Shown in pieces: positions 1 to 7,817 of a stretch of 64,000 nucleotides of DNA. A program made the position numbers and the translations under genes. The notes below the pieces were generated by a model. That model made no database searches, was not told the DNA's origin, and was given only the letters and a program-made list of their open reading frames with translations. The DNA lies in NCBI RefSeq assembly GCF_000264945.2, contig NZ_CP013070.1, forward strand, positions 2,666,001-2,730,000, given 5' to 3'. The DNA is from Sphingobium indicum B90A. GTDB lineage: Bacteria > Pseudomonadota > Alphaproteobacteria > Sphingomonadales > Sphingomonadaceae. The stretch's first letter is position 1. Every line of letters starts with the position of its first letter.

Positions 1-1
1 C

Positions 2-412
2 GCTTCGCTCACGGATCTCAAGATCCCGACCAACTGGCCCGACGGCGGCACCGGCAACCAGCTCACCAGCGTGGGCGTGTCGGAAGAAGGCAAGATCACC
101 GGCGTCTACGCCGACGGTTCCACCGTCTATCTGGGCGCGACCGCCATCGCCGCCTTCAACAGCCAGGAAGGGCTGCGCCAGAGCGGCGACGCCCACTGGA
201 CCGCCACCAACGCCAGCGGCGCGCCGATGCTGGGCACCGGCAATAGCGGCCTGTTCGGCTCGGTCCGCTCCGGCGCGCTGGAACGCTCCAACGTCGACAT
301 CACGGAAGAACTGGTGAACCTCATCTCCGCCCAGCGCAACTTCCAGGCGAACTCGAAGGCGATCGAGGCGGCGAACACGCTGTCGACCACCATCGTCAAC
401 ATGCGGACGTAA
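2..412 (+). CDS. flgE: Flagellar hook protein FlgE, C-terminal part (cut by window edge)
   Basis: This is the last 136 codons of a hook/rod-family protein; the frame is open to the left edge, so the start lies outside the window. It ends with the family C-terminal signature (SNVDITEELVNLISAQRNF, then NSKAIEAANTLSTTIVNM), the helix that packs in the central tube of hook and rod. Together with a FlgF directly downstream, this fits the hook subunit FlgE, which polymerises outside the cell to form the universal joint. A GTG at 71 is an internal valine codon, not a start, because good family sequence (LKIPTNWPDGGTGNQLTS) precedes it. Confidence 0.9.
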   Translation, partial: ASLTDLKIPTNWPDGGTGNQLTSVGVSEEGKITGVYADGSTVYLGATAIAAFNSQEGLRQSGDAHWTATNASGAPMLGTGNSGLFGSVRSGALERSNVDITEELVNLISAQRNFQANSKAIEAANTLSTTIVNMRT

Positions 413-433
413 TAGTTCGCCTCGGTAGGTAAC

Positions 434-499
434 GTGCTCCTGCGAAGGCAGGAGCCCAGTCCCGCCGTCTGAACTGGGTTCCTGCCTACGCAGGAACAC
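434..499. repeat. Intergenic palindromic repeat (REP-like, family A)
   Basis: An imperfect inverted repeat fills most of the flgE-flgF gap: the left arm begins GTGCTCCTGCGAAGGCAG and the right arm ends CTACGCAGGAACAC. The same family recurs at 32270-32354 and 37963-38028. It could fold as a long RNA hairpin and may stabilise or terminate the flgE end of the transcript. Confidence 0.85.
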
Positions 500-529
500 A
501 CTGCATAAAAGACCTGCGAAGGAACCCCC

Positions 530-1270
530 ATGGACCGGCTCGTCAACACGGCACTCACCGCGATGCGCGGCGCGATGGCGCGGCAGGCGGCGATCTCCAA
601 CAATCTGGCGAACGTCAACACCACCGGCTTTCGCGCGGAAATCGCCAATGCCGAGACGCGCTGGATCAAGGGCGACAACCTCAACACGCGGGCGCAGGCA
701 TCCGAACAGGTGATCGCCGCCGACATGGCGCAAGGCGCGGTCACCGAAACCGGCAATCCGCTGGACGTGGCCATGAACGGCGATGCGATGCTCGCCGTCC
801 AGGCCCCGGACGGCGGCGAAGCCTATACGCGCCGCGGCGACCTGAAGGTCAGCGACAACGGCCTGCTCACCACCGGCGACGGCCTGGTCGTGCTGGGCGA
901 GGGCGGCCCCATCACCCTGCCGCAGATGGACAGCGTCTCCATCGCCAAGGACGGCAGCATCTGGGGCGTGCCGCAGGGCGGCGACCCCGCCAATCCGCAG
1001 CAGGTCGACAAGCTGAAGCTGGTCAACCCGGTCGGCTCCAGCATCGCCAAGGGCACGGACGGCCTGTTCCGCGAAGCGAATGGCGGCGTCCTGCCCGACG
1101 ATCCCATCGCCACCGTGACCGGCGGATCGCTGGAAGGATCGAACGTCAACGCCACATCGGCGCTGGTCCAGATGATAGAGGCCAGCCGCGCCTGGGAAAC
1201 CCAGATCAAGATGATCGACACCGCCAAGCAACTGGATGACGGCGGCGCCTCGCTGATGCGCCTGGATTAA
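530..1270 (+). CDS. flgF: Flagellar basal-body rod protein FlgF
   Basis: FlgF is a 246-residue proximal rod subunit exported by the flagellar type III apparatus. The N-terminus carries the rod signature (AISNNLANVNTTGFRAE, about residues 22-38), and the C-terminus ends with SLEGSNVNATSALVQMIEAS and a terminal helix. Length is normal for the family. The ATG at 530 is preceded by AAGGAA at good spacing. It lies in rod-gene order between flgE and flgG. FlgG shares the motifs, but the next gene is a better FlgG by length (262) and by its YFQVQQPDGSIAYTRAG core. Confidence 0.93.
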   Translation: MDRLVNTALTAMRGAMARQAAISNNLANVNTTGFRAEIANAETRWIKGDNLNTRAQASEQVIAADMAQGAVTETGNPLDVAMNGDAMLAVQAPDGGEAYTRRGDLKVSDNGLLTTGDGLVVLGEGGPITLPQMDSVSIAKDGSIWGVPQGGDPANPQQVDKLKLVNPVGSSIAKGTDGLFREANGGVLPDDPIATVTGGSLEGSNVNATSALVQMIEASRAWETQIKMIDTAKQLDDGGASLMRLD

Positions 1271-1279
1271 CGGTTAATC

Positions 1280-1295
1280 TGGCACGACCCTTGCT
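1280..1295 (+). promoter_or_regulatory. Sigma-54 (RpoN) promoter before flgG
   Basis: TGGCACGACCCTTGCT is a close match to the -24/-12 consensus TGGCAC-N5-TTGCW, with GG and GC elements correctly spaced. It lies in the 62-bp gap between flgF and flgG, about 37 bp before the flgG start. In polar flagellates class II/III rod, ring and hook genes commonly depend on RpoN and an enhancer-binding protein such as FlbD or FleQ. It would drive flgG-flgH-flgI-flgJ-flgK-flgL. Confidence 0.82.
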
Positions 1296-1332
1296 TTGAT
1301 GCCCGCATGAGCCTGCCTCACGGAGATAGACG

Positions 1333-2121
1333 ATGACCAACGCCGCCCTTCATGTCGCCCGCACCGGCCTCGACGCGCAGAACACGAAGATGCGCGTGAT
1401 CGCCAACAACCTGGCGAACGTCAACACCACCGGCTTCAAGCGCGACCGCGCCGATTTCGAGACGCTGGCCTATCAGCAGATCGTGGCGGCGGGCGCGAAC
1501 AGCGACAGCGAGAACAAGTTCGCCACCGGCCTCAACCTCGGCTCCGGCGTCGCCCTGCAGGGCACCAGCAAGATCAACGCGCAGGGCACGCTGAACCAGA
1601 CCGGCAACACGCTGGACATGGCGATCGAGGGCTCCGGCTATTTCCAGGTGCAGCAGCCCGACGGCTCCATCGCCTATACCCGCGCCGGCAATTTCACGAC
1701 CACGGCGGAAGGCGTCGTCGTCACCAGCGACGGCCTGCCGCTGATCCCGCAGATAACCGTGCCGGAGGGCGCGACCAGCGTCACCATCGGCAATGACGGC
1801 ACCGTCTCCGCCACGCTTCAGGGCCAGACCGAACCGACCCAGCTCGGCCAGATCGAACTGGCCAGCTTCATGAATCCGGGCGGGCTCACCTCGGTGGGCG
1901 GCAACCTGCTCAAGGAAAGCGCCGCCAGCGGCACGCCGCAGGTCGGCGTCGCGGGTCTGGACGGGCGCGGCGTCGTGCGCGCGGGCTATCTCGAAACCTC
2001 GAACGTCAACGTGGTCGAGGAACTGGTCGACATGATCGAAACCCAGCGCGCCTATGAGGTCAATTCGAAGATGATCAAGGCGACCGACGAAATGCTCCAA
2101 TATGCCAACCAGCAGTTGTGA
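1333..2121 (+). CDS. flgG: Flagellar distal rod protein FlgG
   Basis: This 262-residue distal rod subunit connects the proximal rod to the hook. It has the rod/hook N-terminal motif (VIANNLANVNTTGFKRDRAD, about residues 23-42), the central signature with GSGYFQVQQPDGSIAYTRAG, and the C-terminal ETSNVNVVEELVDMIETQRA. Length is exactly that of typical FlgG. ATG 1333 follows GGAGATAGACG. Its stop overlaps the GTG start of flgH by 4 bp (GTGA), which implies translational coupling. Expression probably comes from the sigma-54 promoter just upstream. Confidence 0.96.
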   Translation: MTNAALHVARTGLDAQNTKMRVIANNLANVNTTGFKRDRADFETLAYQQIVAAGANSDSENKFATGLNLGSGVALQGTSKINAQGTLNQTGNTLDMAIEGSGYFQVQQPDGSIAYTRAGNFTTTAEGVVVTSDGLPLIPQITVPEGATSVTIGNDGTVSATLQGQTEPTQLGQIELASFMNPGGLTSVGGNLLKESAASGTPQVGVAGLDGRGVVRAGYLETSNVNVVEELVDMIETQRAYEVNSKMIKATDEMLQYANQQL

Positions 2122-2900
2122 GCCTAACCATGTTCTCGCCACATAATCCGTTCGGGCTGAGCCTGTCGAAGCCCTCCACTGAGCCTGTCGAAGTGGCCTC
2201 CCCGTCGGTCGGCCGCATCCTGCGACTTCGCTCAGGACGAATGATATTCGGACTGGCGCTTGCCGCCCTCGCCGCCTCCCCGGCCATGGCCGGCAAGAAG
2301 CGCGATGCCGAGCGGCAATTTTATGCCCCCTCGGTCGTTGCCGCCCCTGCCGCCCCGGCGGCGAACGGTTCGATCTTCCAGGCGTCGATGGGCTATACCC
2401 CGCTTACCAGCGGTGCGCGCGCGACCAGCGTGGGCGACATCATCACCATCGTCCTGGTCGAACGGACCCAGGCGACCAAGAGCAACAGCGCCGACACCAG
2501 CCGCGACGGCAGCATCGCGCTGACCCCGCCCAGCACCGGCCCGCTGTCCAAGATCTTCTCCGCCAGCGACATCGGCTCCAGCGGCAGCAACGCCTTCACC
2601 GGCAAGGGCGCCGCCACACAGTCCAATGCCCTGAACGGCGAAATCACCGTGACCATCGCGGCGACCTATCCCAATGGCACGATGCTGGTGAAGGGCGAAA
2701 AGGCGCTGACGCTCAATCGCGGCGACGAATTTATCCAGATCAGCGGCCTCGTCCGCCAGGCCGACATCGGCCCGGACAACCGCATCGCATCGACCCGCGT
2801 GGCCGACGCGAAGATCATCTACACCGGCAAGGGAGAAATCGCCCGCGCCAGCCGCCAGGGCTGGCTGCAGCGCTTCTTCTCCATGATCAGCCCCTTCTGA
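2118..2900 (+). CDS. flgH: Flagellar L-ring protein FlgH (N-terminus carries repeat-derived residues)
   Basis: FlgH forms the outer-membrane L-ring bushing round the distal rod. The body is typical: LTSGARATSVGDIITIVLVE, then NGEITVTIAATYPNGTMLV and GLVRQADIGPDNRIASTRVADA. The frame starts at GTG 2118, overlapping flgG (GTGA). About 41 residues encoded by a palindromic repeat (including GLSLSKPSTEPVEV) then precede a normal-looking signal sequence beginning MIFGLALAALAASPAMA at 2241. Start candidates are GTG 2118, ATG 2130 and ATG 2241; I report the coupled one. Unlike enteric FlgH, no lipobox cysteine is visible and the protein has no Cys at all, so cleavage by signal peptidase I after AMA is likely. 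Confidence 0.93.
   Translation: MSLTMFSPHNPFGLSLSKPSTEPVEVASPSVGRILRLRSGRMIFGLALAALAASPAMAGKKRDAERQFYAPSVVAAPAAPAANGSIFQASMGYTPLTSGARATSVGDIITIVLVERTQATKSNSADTSRDGSIALTPPSTGPLSKIFSASDIGSSGSNAFTGKGAATQSNALNGEITVTIAATYPNGTMLVKGEKALTLNRGDEFIQISGLVRQADIGPDNRIASTRVADAKIIYTGKGEIARASRQGWLQRFFSMISPF
2147..2240. repeat. Palindromic repeat (family B) inside the flgH 5' coding region
   Basis: The stretch contains TGAGCCTGTCGAAG twice (2158-2171 and 2180-2193) followed by an inverted-type arm (ACTTCGCTCAGGACGA). This is the sphingomonad repeat whose translation is GLSLSKPSTEPVEV. It lies in frame between the coupled GTG start and the hydrophobic signal sequence of FlgH. A 23-bp piece of the same family is nested in another repeat at 29351-29373. 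Confidence 0.85.
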
Positions 2901-4147
2901 TGGAACGTCCCATGGCCTCCTTCTCGCACCCTTTCCTTTCCGTCATTCCCGCGAAGGCGGGAATCCATCTCCCGGCCTTGCGCCTGGGGATGCGGCTGGA
3001 GATGGATTGCCGCCTTCGCGGGAATGACAAGAGTGTTTGGAGCAAAGCCTTCCACCGCACCATAATCGCCATCCTCACCGCCCTCGCCCTCCTCGCCGCT
3101 CCGGCCCATGCCGAGCGGATCAAGGATCTCGGCACATTCCAGGGCGTCCGTCCGAACCAGCTCACCGGCTACGGCATCGTCGTCGGCCTCGCGGGCACCG
3201 GCGACGACAGCCTGGACTATGCGACGCAGGGCATGAAGGGCGTCGTCTCGCGCTTCGGCCTCACCCTGCCGCAGGGCATCAACCCCGCGCTCAAAAATGC
3301 GGCGGCCGTGCTGGTCACCGCCGACCTCCCCGCCTTCGCCAAGCCCGGCCAGCGGCTCGACGTCACCGTCTCCGCCCTTGGCAAGGCCAAGTCGCTGCGC
3401 GGCGGCACCCTGATCATGACGCCCCTGCGCGGCGCGGATAACGAGATTTACGGCATGGCGCAGGGCAATCTGGCCGTCGGCGGCCTGGGCGTGTCCGGCG
3501 CGGACGGCAGCCAGGTGTCGGTCAACATCCCCTCGGCCGGCCGGATTCCGGGCGGCGCGACGGTGGAGCGCGCCGTCGCCACCGGCTTCGACACCGCTCC
3601 CACGCTCACCTTCAACCTCTCCGAAGCCGACCTCACCACGGCCCTGCGCGTGGCGGACGGCATCAACCGCACCTTCGGCGACCGCCGCGCCAGGGCGACG
3701 GACGCGGTCTCCGTCTCCATCGACGCAGCGCCCGGCGCGACCGACCGCATCATGATGATGGGCCTGATCGAGAATATCGAGGTCGCGCCCGCCGACGCGC
3801 CCGCCAAGGTCATCGTCAACGCCCGCACCGGCACCGTCGTCATCAACGGCGCGGTGAAGATCCACCCCGCCGCCATCGCGCACGGGAAAATCACGGTCAG
3901 CGTCAACGAATCGCCCCGCGTCGTCCAGCCCGCCCCCTTCTCGCGAGGGCAGACGGCGGTCGAGCAATCCAGTTCGATTTCGATCGATCAGGAAAAGCGG
4001 CCGATGATTAATTTTAAAGGTGGGGCCTCTCTGGCCGATATAGTCAAGGCGGTGAACGCCATCGGCGCCTCCCCCGCGGACATGGTCGCGATCCTCGAAG
4101 CGCTCAAGCAGGCAGGTTCGCTCAAGGCTGAACTGGTGGTGTTGTGA
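2900..4147 (+). CDS. flgI: Flagellar P-ring protein FlgI (N-terminus carries repeat-derived residues)
   Basis: FlgI forms the periplasmic P-ring around the rod. The mature part begins ERIKDLGTFQGVRPNQLTGY and continues with VVGLAGTGD, and it ends GASPADMVAILEALKQAGSL, all typical. ATG 2900 overlaps the flgH stop (TGATG). Between this start and the signal core (IIAILTALALLAAPAHA) lie about 30 residues that are pure translated palindromic repeat (VIPAKAGIH ... CRLRGND). The next in-frame ATGs fall inside the repeat (about 2991 and 3003), and none lies between the repeat and the hydrophobic core. The repeat is therefore probably translated at least in part, giving an unusually long n-region. Confidence 0.94.
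   Translation: MERPMASFSHPFLSVIPAKAGIHLPALRLGMRLEMDCRLRGNDKSVWSKAFHRTIIAILTALALLAAPAHAERIKDLGTFQGVRPNQLTGYGIVVGLAGTGDDSLDYATQGMKGVVSRFGLTLPQGINPALKNAAAVLVTADLPAFAKPGQRLDVTVSALGKAKSLRGGTLIMTPLRGADNEIYGMAQGNLAVGGLGVSGADGSQVSVNIPSAGRIPGGATVERAVATGFDTAPTLTFNLSEADLTTALRVADGINRTFGDRRARATDAVSVSIDAAPGATDRIMMMGLIENIEVAPADAPAKVIVNARTGTVVINGAVKIHPAAIAHGKITVSVNESPRVVQPAPFSRGQTAVEQSSSISIDQEKRPMINFKGGASLADIVKAVNAIGASPADMVAILEALKQAGSLKAELVVL
2942..3028. repeat. Palindromic repeat (family C) inside the flgI 5' coding region
   Basis: The arms GTCATTCCCGCGAAGGCGGG and CCGCCTTCGCGGGAATGAC are inverted, with a partly paired middle (ATCCATCTCC / GGAGATGGAT). A second copy lies at 6687-6775. It is inserted in frame in the FlgI leader. 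Confidence 0.9.
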
Positions 4148-4461
4148 TGCAGATCGGTGCGACGACAGGAACGGCGACCCAGCCGGGCGGAACGCAGGAC
4201 AAGGCAGGCCTCGAAAAGGCCGCGCAGCAGTTCGAGGCGATCTTCCTGCGCCAGATGATGGGCGCGATGCGCTCGGCCAGCCTGGCCGAGGGCATCAGCG
4301 ATTCCAGCGCGACCGACCAGTTTCGCGACATGGCCGACGCCCGCACCGCCGACAGCATGGCCAGCCGCGGCACGCTGGGCATCGCGGAGATGCTGATGCG
4401 CCAGTTCGGGGCCAGGCCCGGCGCATCCGCGCCCACCGGCCCGGCGGACAAGGCTGAATGA
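4147..4461 (+). CDS. flgJ: Rod-binding protein, FlgJ N-terminal type
   Basis: This 104-residue protein corresponds only to the rod-binding (rod scaffold) half of FlgJ: KAAQQFEAIFLRQMMGAMR is the family motif. The peptidoglycan hydrolase half found in gamma-proteobacterial FlgJ is absent, as is usual in alphaproteobacteria, where a separate enzyme opens the wall. The ATG at 4147 overlaps the flgI stop (TGATG); a GTG at 4144 would add one residue. Its own stop overlaps flgK by 4 bp (ATGA), placing it firmly in the flgG-flgL operon. Confidence 0.88.
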   Translation: MQIGATTGTATQPGGTQDKAGLEKAAQQFEAIFLRQMMGAMRSASLAEGISDSSATDQFRDMADARTADSMASRGTLGIAEMLMRQFGARPGASAPTGPADKAE

Positions 4462-5798
4462 GCGACCTCTTCATCATCGGCGCCTCAGGCACGAAGGCCT
4501 ATCGCACCGCCATGGCGGCGGTGTCGGAGAATATCGCCAACGCCAGCACCGAAGGCTATTCGCGCCGGTCGGTGACGACGGTCGAATCCGGTTCGTCCAC
4601 CGCGACCATGGCCGTCTACATCTCCCGCGCCAATTTCGGCGGCACCGACGTCAAGAGCGTCAACCGCGCCACCGATCCCTATCTGGACGCGACGGTGCGC
4701 TACACCAACACGCAGCTTGGCAGCGCGTTGGCGCGGATGCGCTGGCTGACCGATTCGGAAACCGCGCTCAACGACACGGAAACCGGCATCGGCCAACTGA
4801 TGACCGGCATGTTCCAGAATATGGACAAGCTGGCCGCCAGCCCCAACGACAAATCGCTGCGCGTGACGACGCTGGACAGCATCGGCCGCGTCGCCCAGGC
4901 CTTCAACCAGACGGCGGCCGACCTGGTGCAGGTGTCGAGCGGCATCGCGACGGAGGCGCAGGCGTCCGTGACGACGATCAACCAGGCGCTCTCCGCCCTT
5001 GCCGACATCAACAACAGCCTGCTGCGGGCGCAGCCGGGCACGTCGGCCTATGCGCAACTGCTCGACAGCCGGGACGCGGCGCTTGGCACGCTGTCGTCCA
5101 ACCTCAATATCGACGTCAGCTTCGGCACGCATGACCAGGCGCAGGTGACGCTGAACGGCCAGACGCTGGTGCAGGGCGACGCCGCCACGCCGCTGGCGCT
5201 GACCGTCAACGCCGACGGCACGCTGGCCCTGGCGACGAGCGCGGGCGCCGCCCTCGCCGCGCCGACCAGCGGCACGCTGGGCGGGCTGTTTTCGGCCGCG
5301 GGCACGGTCTCGCAGCGCCGCGCCAGCCTCGACACGCTGGCGCAGCAGTTCGTCGCCAACATGAACGCCTGGCATGCGCAGGGCCTGACCGACGGCAGCC
5401 CCGGCGCTGCGGGCGCGCCGCTGCTGTCCGGCGCCAGCGCCGCGACGGTCACCGCATTGATCAGCGACCCCGCCCAGCTTGCCGTCAAATCGAGCGACGG
5501 CACGGCGAACGGCAATCTGCTGACCGTATCCACGGTGCTGCGCGGCAATGGCAGCGTCGAACAGGGCTGGACCGCGCTGATCGCGACGCACGCCAACCTG
5601 CTTTCCTCCACCAAGGCGGAGCAGACCACCGCACAGAGCCGCAGCGACCAGGCCGTGGCCGCGCGCGAAGCGGTGAGCGGCGTCGACCTGGACATGGAGG
5701 CGGCCGACCTGCTGCGCATCCAGCAGGCCTATTCGGGCTGCGCGAAGATCCTTCAGGTCGCGAAGGAAACCGTCGACGCGATCCTGCAGATCATCTGA
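4458..5798 (+). CDS. flgK: Flagellar hook-associated protein 1, FlgK
   Basis: FlgK (446 residues) forms the first hook-filament junction ring. The N-terminus has the axial-protein motif (AVSENIANASTEGYSRRSV, about residues 15-33). The C-terminus has SGVDLDMEAADLLRIQQAYS and a terminal helix typical of FlgK. The central region has the alanine-rich junction-protein composition. Its ATG overlaps the rod-binding gene by 4 bp, and flgL follows after 17 bp. It is somewhat short but in the normal alphaproteobacterial range. Confidence 0.94.
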   Translation: MSDLFIIGASGTKAYRTAMAAVSENIANASTEGYSRRSVTTVESGSSTATMAVYISRANFGGTDVKSVNRATDPYLDATVRYTNTQLGSALARMRWLTDSETALNDTETGIGQLMTGMFQNMDKLAASPNDKSLRVTTLDSIGRVAQAFNQTAADLVQVSSGIATEAQASVTTINQALSALADINNSLLRAQPGTSAYAQLLDSRDAALGTLSSNLNIDVSFGTHDQAQVTLNGQTLVQGDAATPLALTVNADGTLALATSAGAALAAPTSGTLGGLFSAAGTVSQRRASLDTLAQQFVANMNAWHAQGLTDGSPGAAGAPLLSGASAATVTALISDPAQLAVKSSDGTANGNLLTVSTVLRGNGSVEQGWTALIATHANLLSSTKAEQTTAQSRSDQAVAAREAVSGVDLDMEAADLLRIQQAYSGCAKILQVAKETVDAILQII

Positions 5799-5815
5799 AG
5801 GCAAGGAACCGAACC

Positions 5816-6661
5816 ATGGTAGGCATCACCAACAAGATCCTTCTGGCGGAAATCCGTCGTCAGCAGCAGCTTTCCCAGGGCATAGTCGACGGCCAGACCG
5901 CCATTTCGACCGGCAAGACGCTGACCAGGCCGTCGGAAAACGCGCTCGCCTGGGTGCAGGTGTCGGACATCGGCCGGGCGCAGGCGCAGCAGGCGGCCTG
6001 GCAGTCCAACGTCAGCACCGGCACGGCGCGGGCCGCCACGGCCGAAGCCAATCTGCAGGAGATGAACACGCTGCTGACCCGCGCGCAGGAATTGCTGACG
6101 GCCGCCCGCAACGGAGCGCTGAACGACGCCAGCAAGACCGCCATCGTCGAGGAAATGAAGACGATCCGCACGACCATCGATGCGCTGCTCAACCAGAAGG
6201 ATTATAACGGCGTCCCGACCTTCGACGACGGGCAGAGCGTCCTGGTTCCGGTCAGCCGCGGCCTCAACCTGGCGGTGGTCGGCACCCGGCAGGAAGTGTC
6301 CGAAGGCATCGACGTCGGCGGCACGCCGATGACGCTGGACGCCATATTGGGCCAGAGCATCACCGCCCTGCAAGGCGGCGTGGACGCGGACGTCGTCGCC
6401 GCGCTGGACGCCGTCAAGGCGGCGCAGAATCACGTCGTCCTGGAACAGACCAAGCAGGGCGTGCGCAGCGACCGGCTGGACGTGATCGGCACGCGCCTCA
6501 CCGACATAGACATCGACCTCAAGGAACGGCGGGCCGATCTGGAATCGACCGATCTGACCGAAGTCATCTCCTCGGTTTCGGCCAAGCTGCTCCAGTTGGA
6601 CGCTGCCCAATCCGCCTTCGCCCGGATCAACCAGCAGACGCTGTTCGACCTGATCAAATAG
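5816..6661 (+). CDS. flgL: Flagellar hook-associated protein 3, FlgL
   Basis: This 281-residue protein has a flagellin-like N-terminal helix (LAEIRRQQQLSQGIVDGQTAISTGKTL) and a flagellin-like C-terminal helix (LTEVISSVSAKLLQLDAAQSAFARI). Size and position after flgK identify FlgL, the second junction protein. Full flagellins are usually longer and are not placed here. AAGGAA precedes the ATG. A family C palindromic repeat follows the stop and is the only candidate end signal for the operon. Confidence 0.92.
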   Translation: MVGITNKILLAEIRRQQQLSQGIVDGQTAISTGKTLTRPSENALAWVQVSDIGRAQAQQAAWQSNVSTGTARAATAEANLQEMNTLLTRAQELLTAARNGALNDASKTAIVEEMKTIRTTIDALLNQKDYNGVPTFDDGQSVLVPVSRGLNLAVVGTRQEVSEGIDVGGTPMTLDAILGQSITALQGGVDADVVAALDAVKAAQNHVVLEQTKQGVRSDRLDVIGTRLTDIDIDLKERRADLESTDLTEVISSVSAKLLQLDAAQSAFARINQQTLFDLIK

Positions 6662-6686
6662 GGGTAAGCGGCAACCGCAATTCCCT

Positions 6687-6775
6687 GTCGTTCCCGCGAA
6701 GGCGGGAACCCATCTCCTGACGCCGCGCCAAGCGCATTCTTGTGGGAGATGGATCCCCGCCTTCGCGGGGATGAC
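6687..6775. repeat. Palindromic repeat (family C) after flgL
   Basis: It is the same family as the copy inside flgI: arms GTCGTTCCCGCGAAGGCGGG and CCCGCCTTCGCGGGGATGAC, with the CCCATCTCC / GGAGATGG inner pairing. It separates the flg operon from the motA promoter and could act as a transcript-end hairpin. Confidence 0.88.
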
Positions 6776-6850
6776 GAGAATACGGATACACCGTCCAAAA
6801 CCGCGACTTTCCGGTAAAAAGCATCCTCATGGTTTTTTCGGCCCGCACCC

Positions 6851-6877
6851 TAAATCACGGCATCGCCAAGCCGTATT
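6851..6877 (+). promoter_or_regulatory. Sigma-28 (FliA-type) promoter candidate for motAB
   Basis: TAAA at 6851-6854 is followed after exactly 15 bases by GCCGTATT (6870-6877). This compares with the flagellar sigma-28 pattern TAAA-N15-GCCGATAA. It lies about 75 bp before the motA ATG, in non-coding DNA. Motility stator genes are classic late, sigma-28-dependent genes in many bacteria. Match and spacing are good, but no experiment is implied. Confidence 0.62.
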
Positions 6878-6950
6878 AACCAATCGAGAGCGTCTCTCAT
6901 GCGATGCTTCGATCAAGACGGCGCCTTCGGGCAGAATTTCGGGGATAATC

Positions 6951-7814
6951 ATGTTCGCAATCATCGGCCTGGTCGTGCTGCTCGCCATGGTGTTCGGCGG
7001 CTTCATCTTTACAGGCGGCGACATCGGTCCGGTTCTGCACGCGCTTCCGCATGAAATGATCATCATCGGCGGCGCGGCCGTCGGCGCGCTGATCATCGGC
7101 AATTCGGGCAGCGACCTGAAGGCGTTGGGCGGCGGCCTGGGCAAGGTGTTCAAGGGGCCGAAATACAAGAAGCAGGATTTCCTGGACTGCATCTTCCTCG
7201 TCTCCAAGCTGATGAAGACGCTGCGCGTCGAAGGCCCGGTGGCGCTGGAACCGCATATCGAGGATCCGGCAAGCTCCACCATCTTCTCCGAATATCCGCG
7301 CCTGATGGGCGACAAGACGCTGATCCACCTGATCAGCGACACGTTGCGGCTGGTTGTCGTCTCCTCCGGCACGCTCGACCCGCATGCGGTCGAGGAGGTG
7401 ATGGACAATGCGCTCAAGACCCATCATCACGAAGCGCTGCGCCCCGCCGACAATCTGCAGGGGCTGGCGGACGCCTTGCCCGCGCTCGGCATCGTCGCGG
7501 CGGTTCTGGGCGTGGTGAAGACCATGGGGTCCATCGACCAGCCGCCGGCGATCCTGGGCGGCATGATCGGTTCGGCGCTGGTCGGCACCTTCCTGGGCGT
7601 TCTGCTCGCCTATGGCATGGTCAATCCCTTCGCCAATCGCTGCCGCGCCGTGATCGAGGCGGACGGGTCGATGTACCATGTCGTCAAGCAGATCATCGTC
7701 GCCTCCCTGCACGGCCATCCGCAGCCGCTGGTGATAGAGGCGGCGCGCTCCAGCCTGACCCATGCGAACCAGCCGGCCTTCGCCGAAGTGTTCGACGGCA
7801 TGCGGGGCAAATAA
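6951..7814 (+). CDS. motA: Flagellar motor stator protein MotA
   Basis: MotA (287 residues) is the inner-membrane stator subunit that couples ion flow through MotA5B2 to rotor torque. Four membrane segments are visible: about residues 1-21, 34-52, 170-190 and 196-220. The ALPALGIVAAVLGVVKTMG and LGGMIGSALVGTFLGVLLAYG pair is the MotA/ExbB signature. The cytoplasmic loop holds charged residues (KLMKTLRVEG..LEPHIEDP) known to touch FliG. The frame is open further upstream, but ATG 6951 gives the normal length and N-terminus (MFAIIGLVVLL) and has a GGGGAT ribosome site. motB follows 3 bp later. Confidence 0.95.
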   Translation: MFAIIGLVVLLAMVFGGFIFTGGDIGPVLHALPHEMIIIGGAAVGALIIGNSGSDLKALGGGLGKVFKGPKYKKQDFLDCIFLVSKLMKTLRVEGPVALEPHIEDPASSTIFSEYPRLMGDKTLIHLISDTLRLVVVSSGTLDPHAVEEVMDNALKTHHHEALRPADNLQGLADALPALGIVAAVLGVVKTMGSIDQPPAILGGMIGSALVGTFLGVLLAYGMVNPFANRCRAVIEADGSMYHVVKQIIVASLHGHPQPLVIEAARSSLTHANQPAFAEVFDGMRGK

Positions 7815-7817
7815 GCC

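Noticed and set aside
1318..2142. Long minus-strand frame opposite flgG
   Set aside because: It is the mirror of a clear flgG and has the His/Arg/Asp-rich composition typical of antisense frames in GC-rich DNA.
2900..3030. Insertion sequence in flgI
   Set aside because: There is no transposase or target duplication; it is a short palindromic repeat present in several copies.
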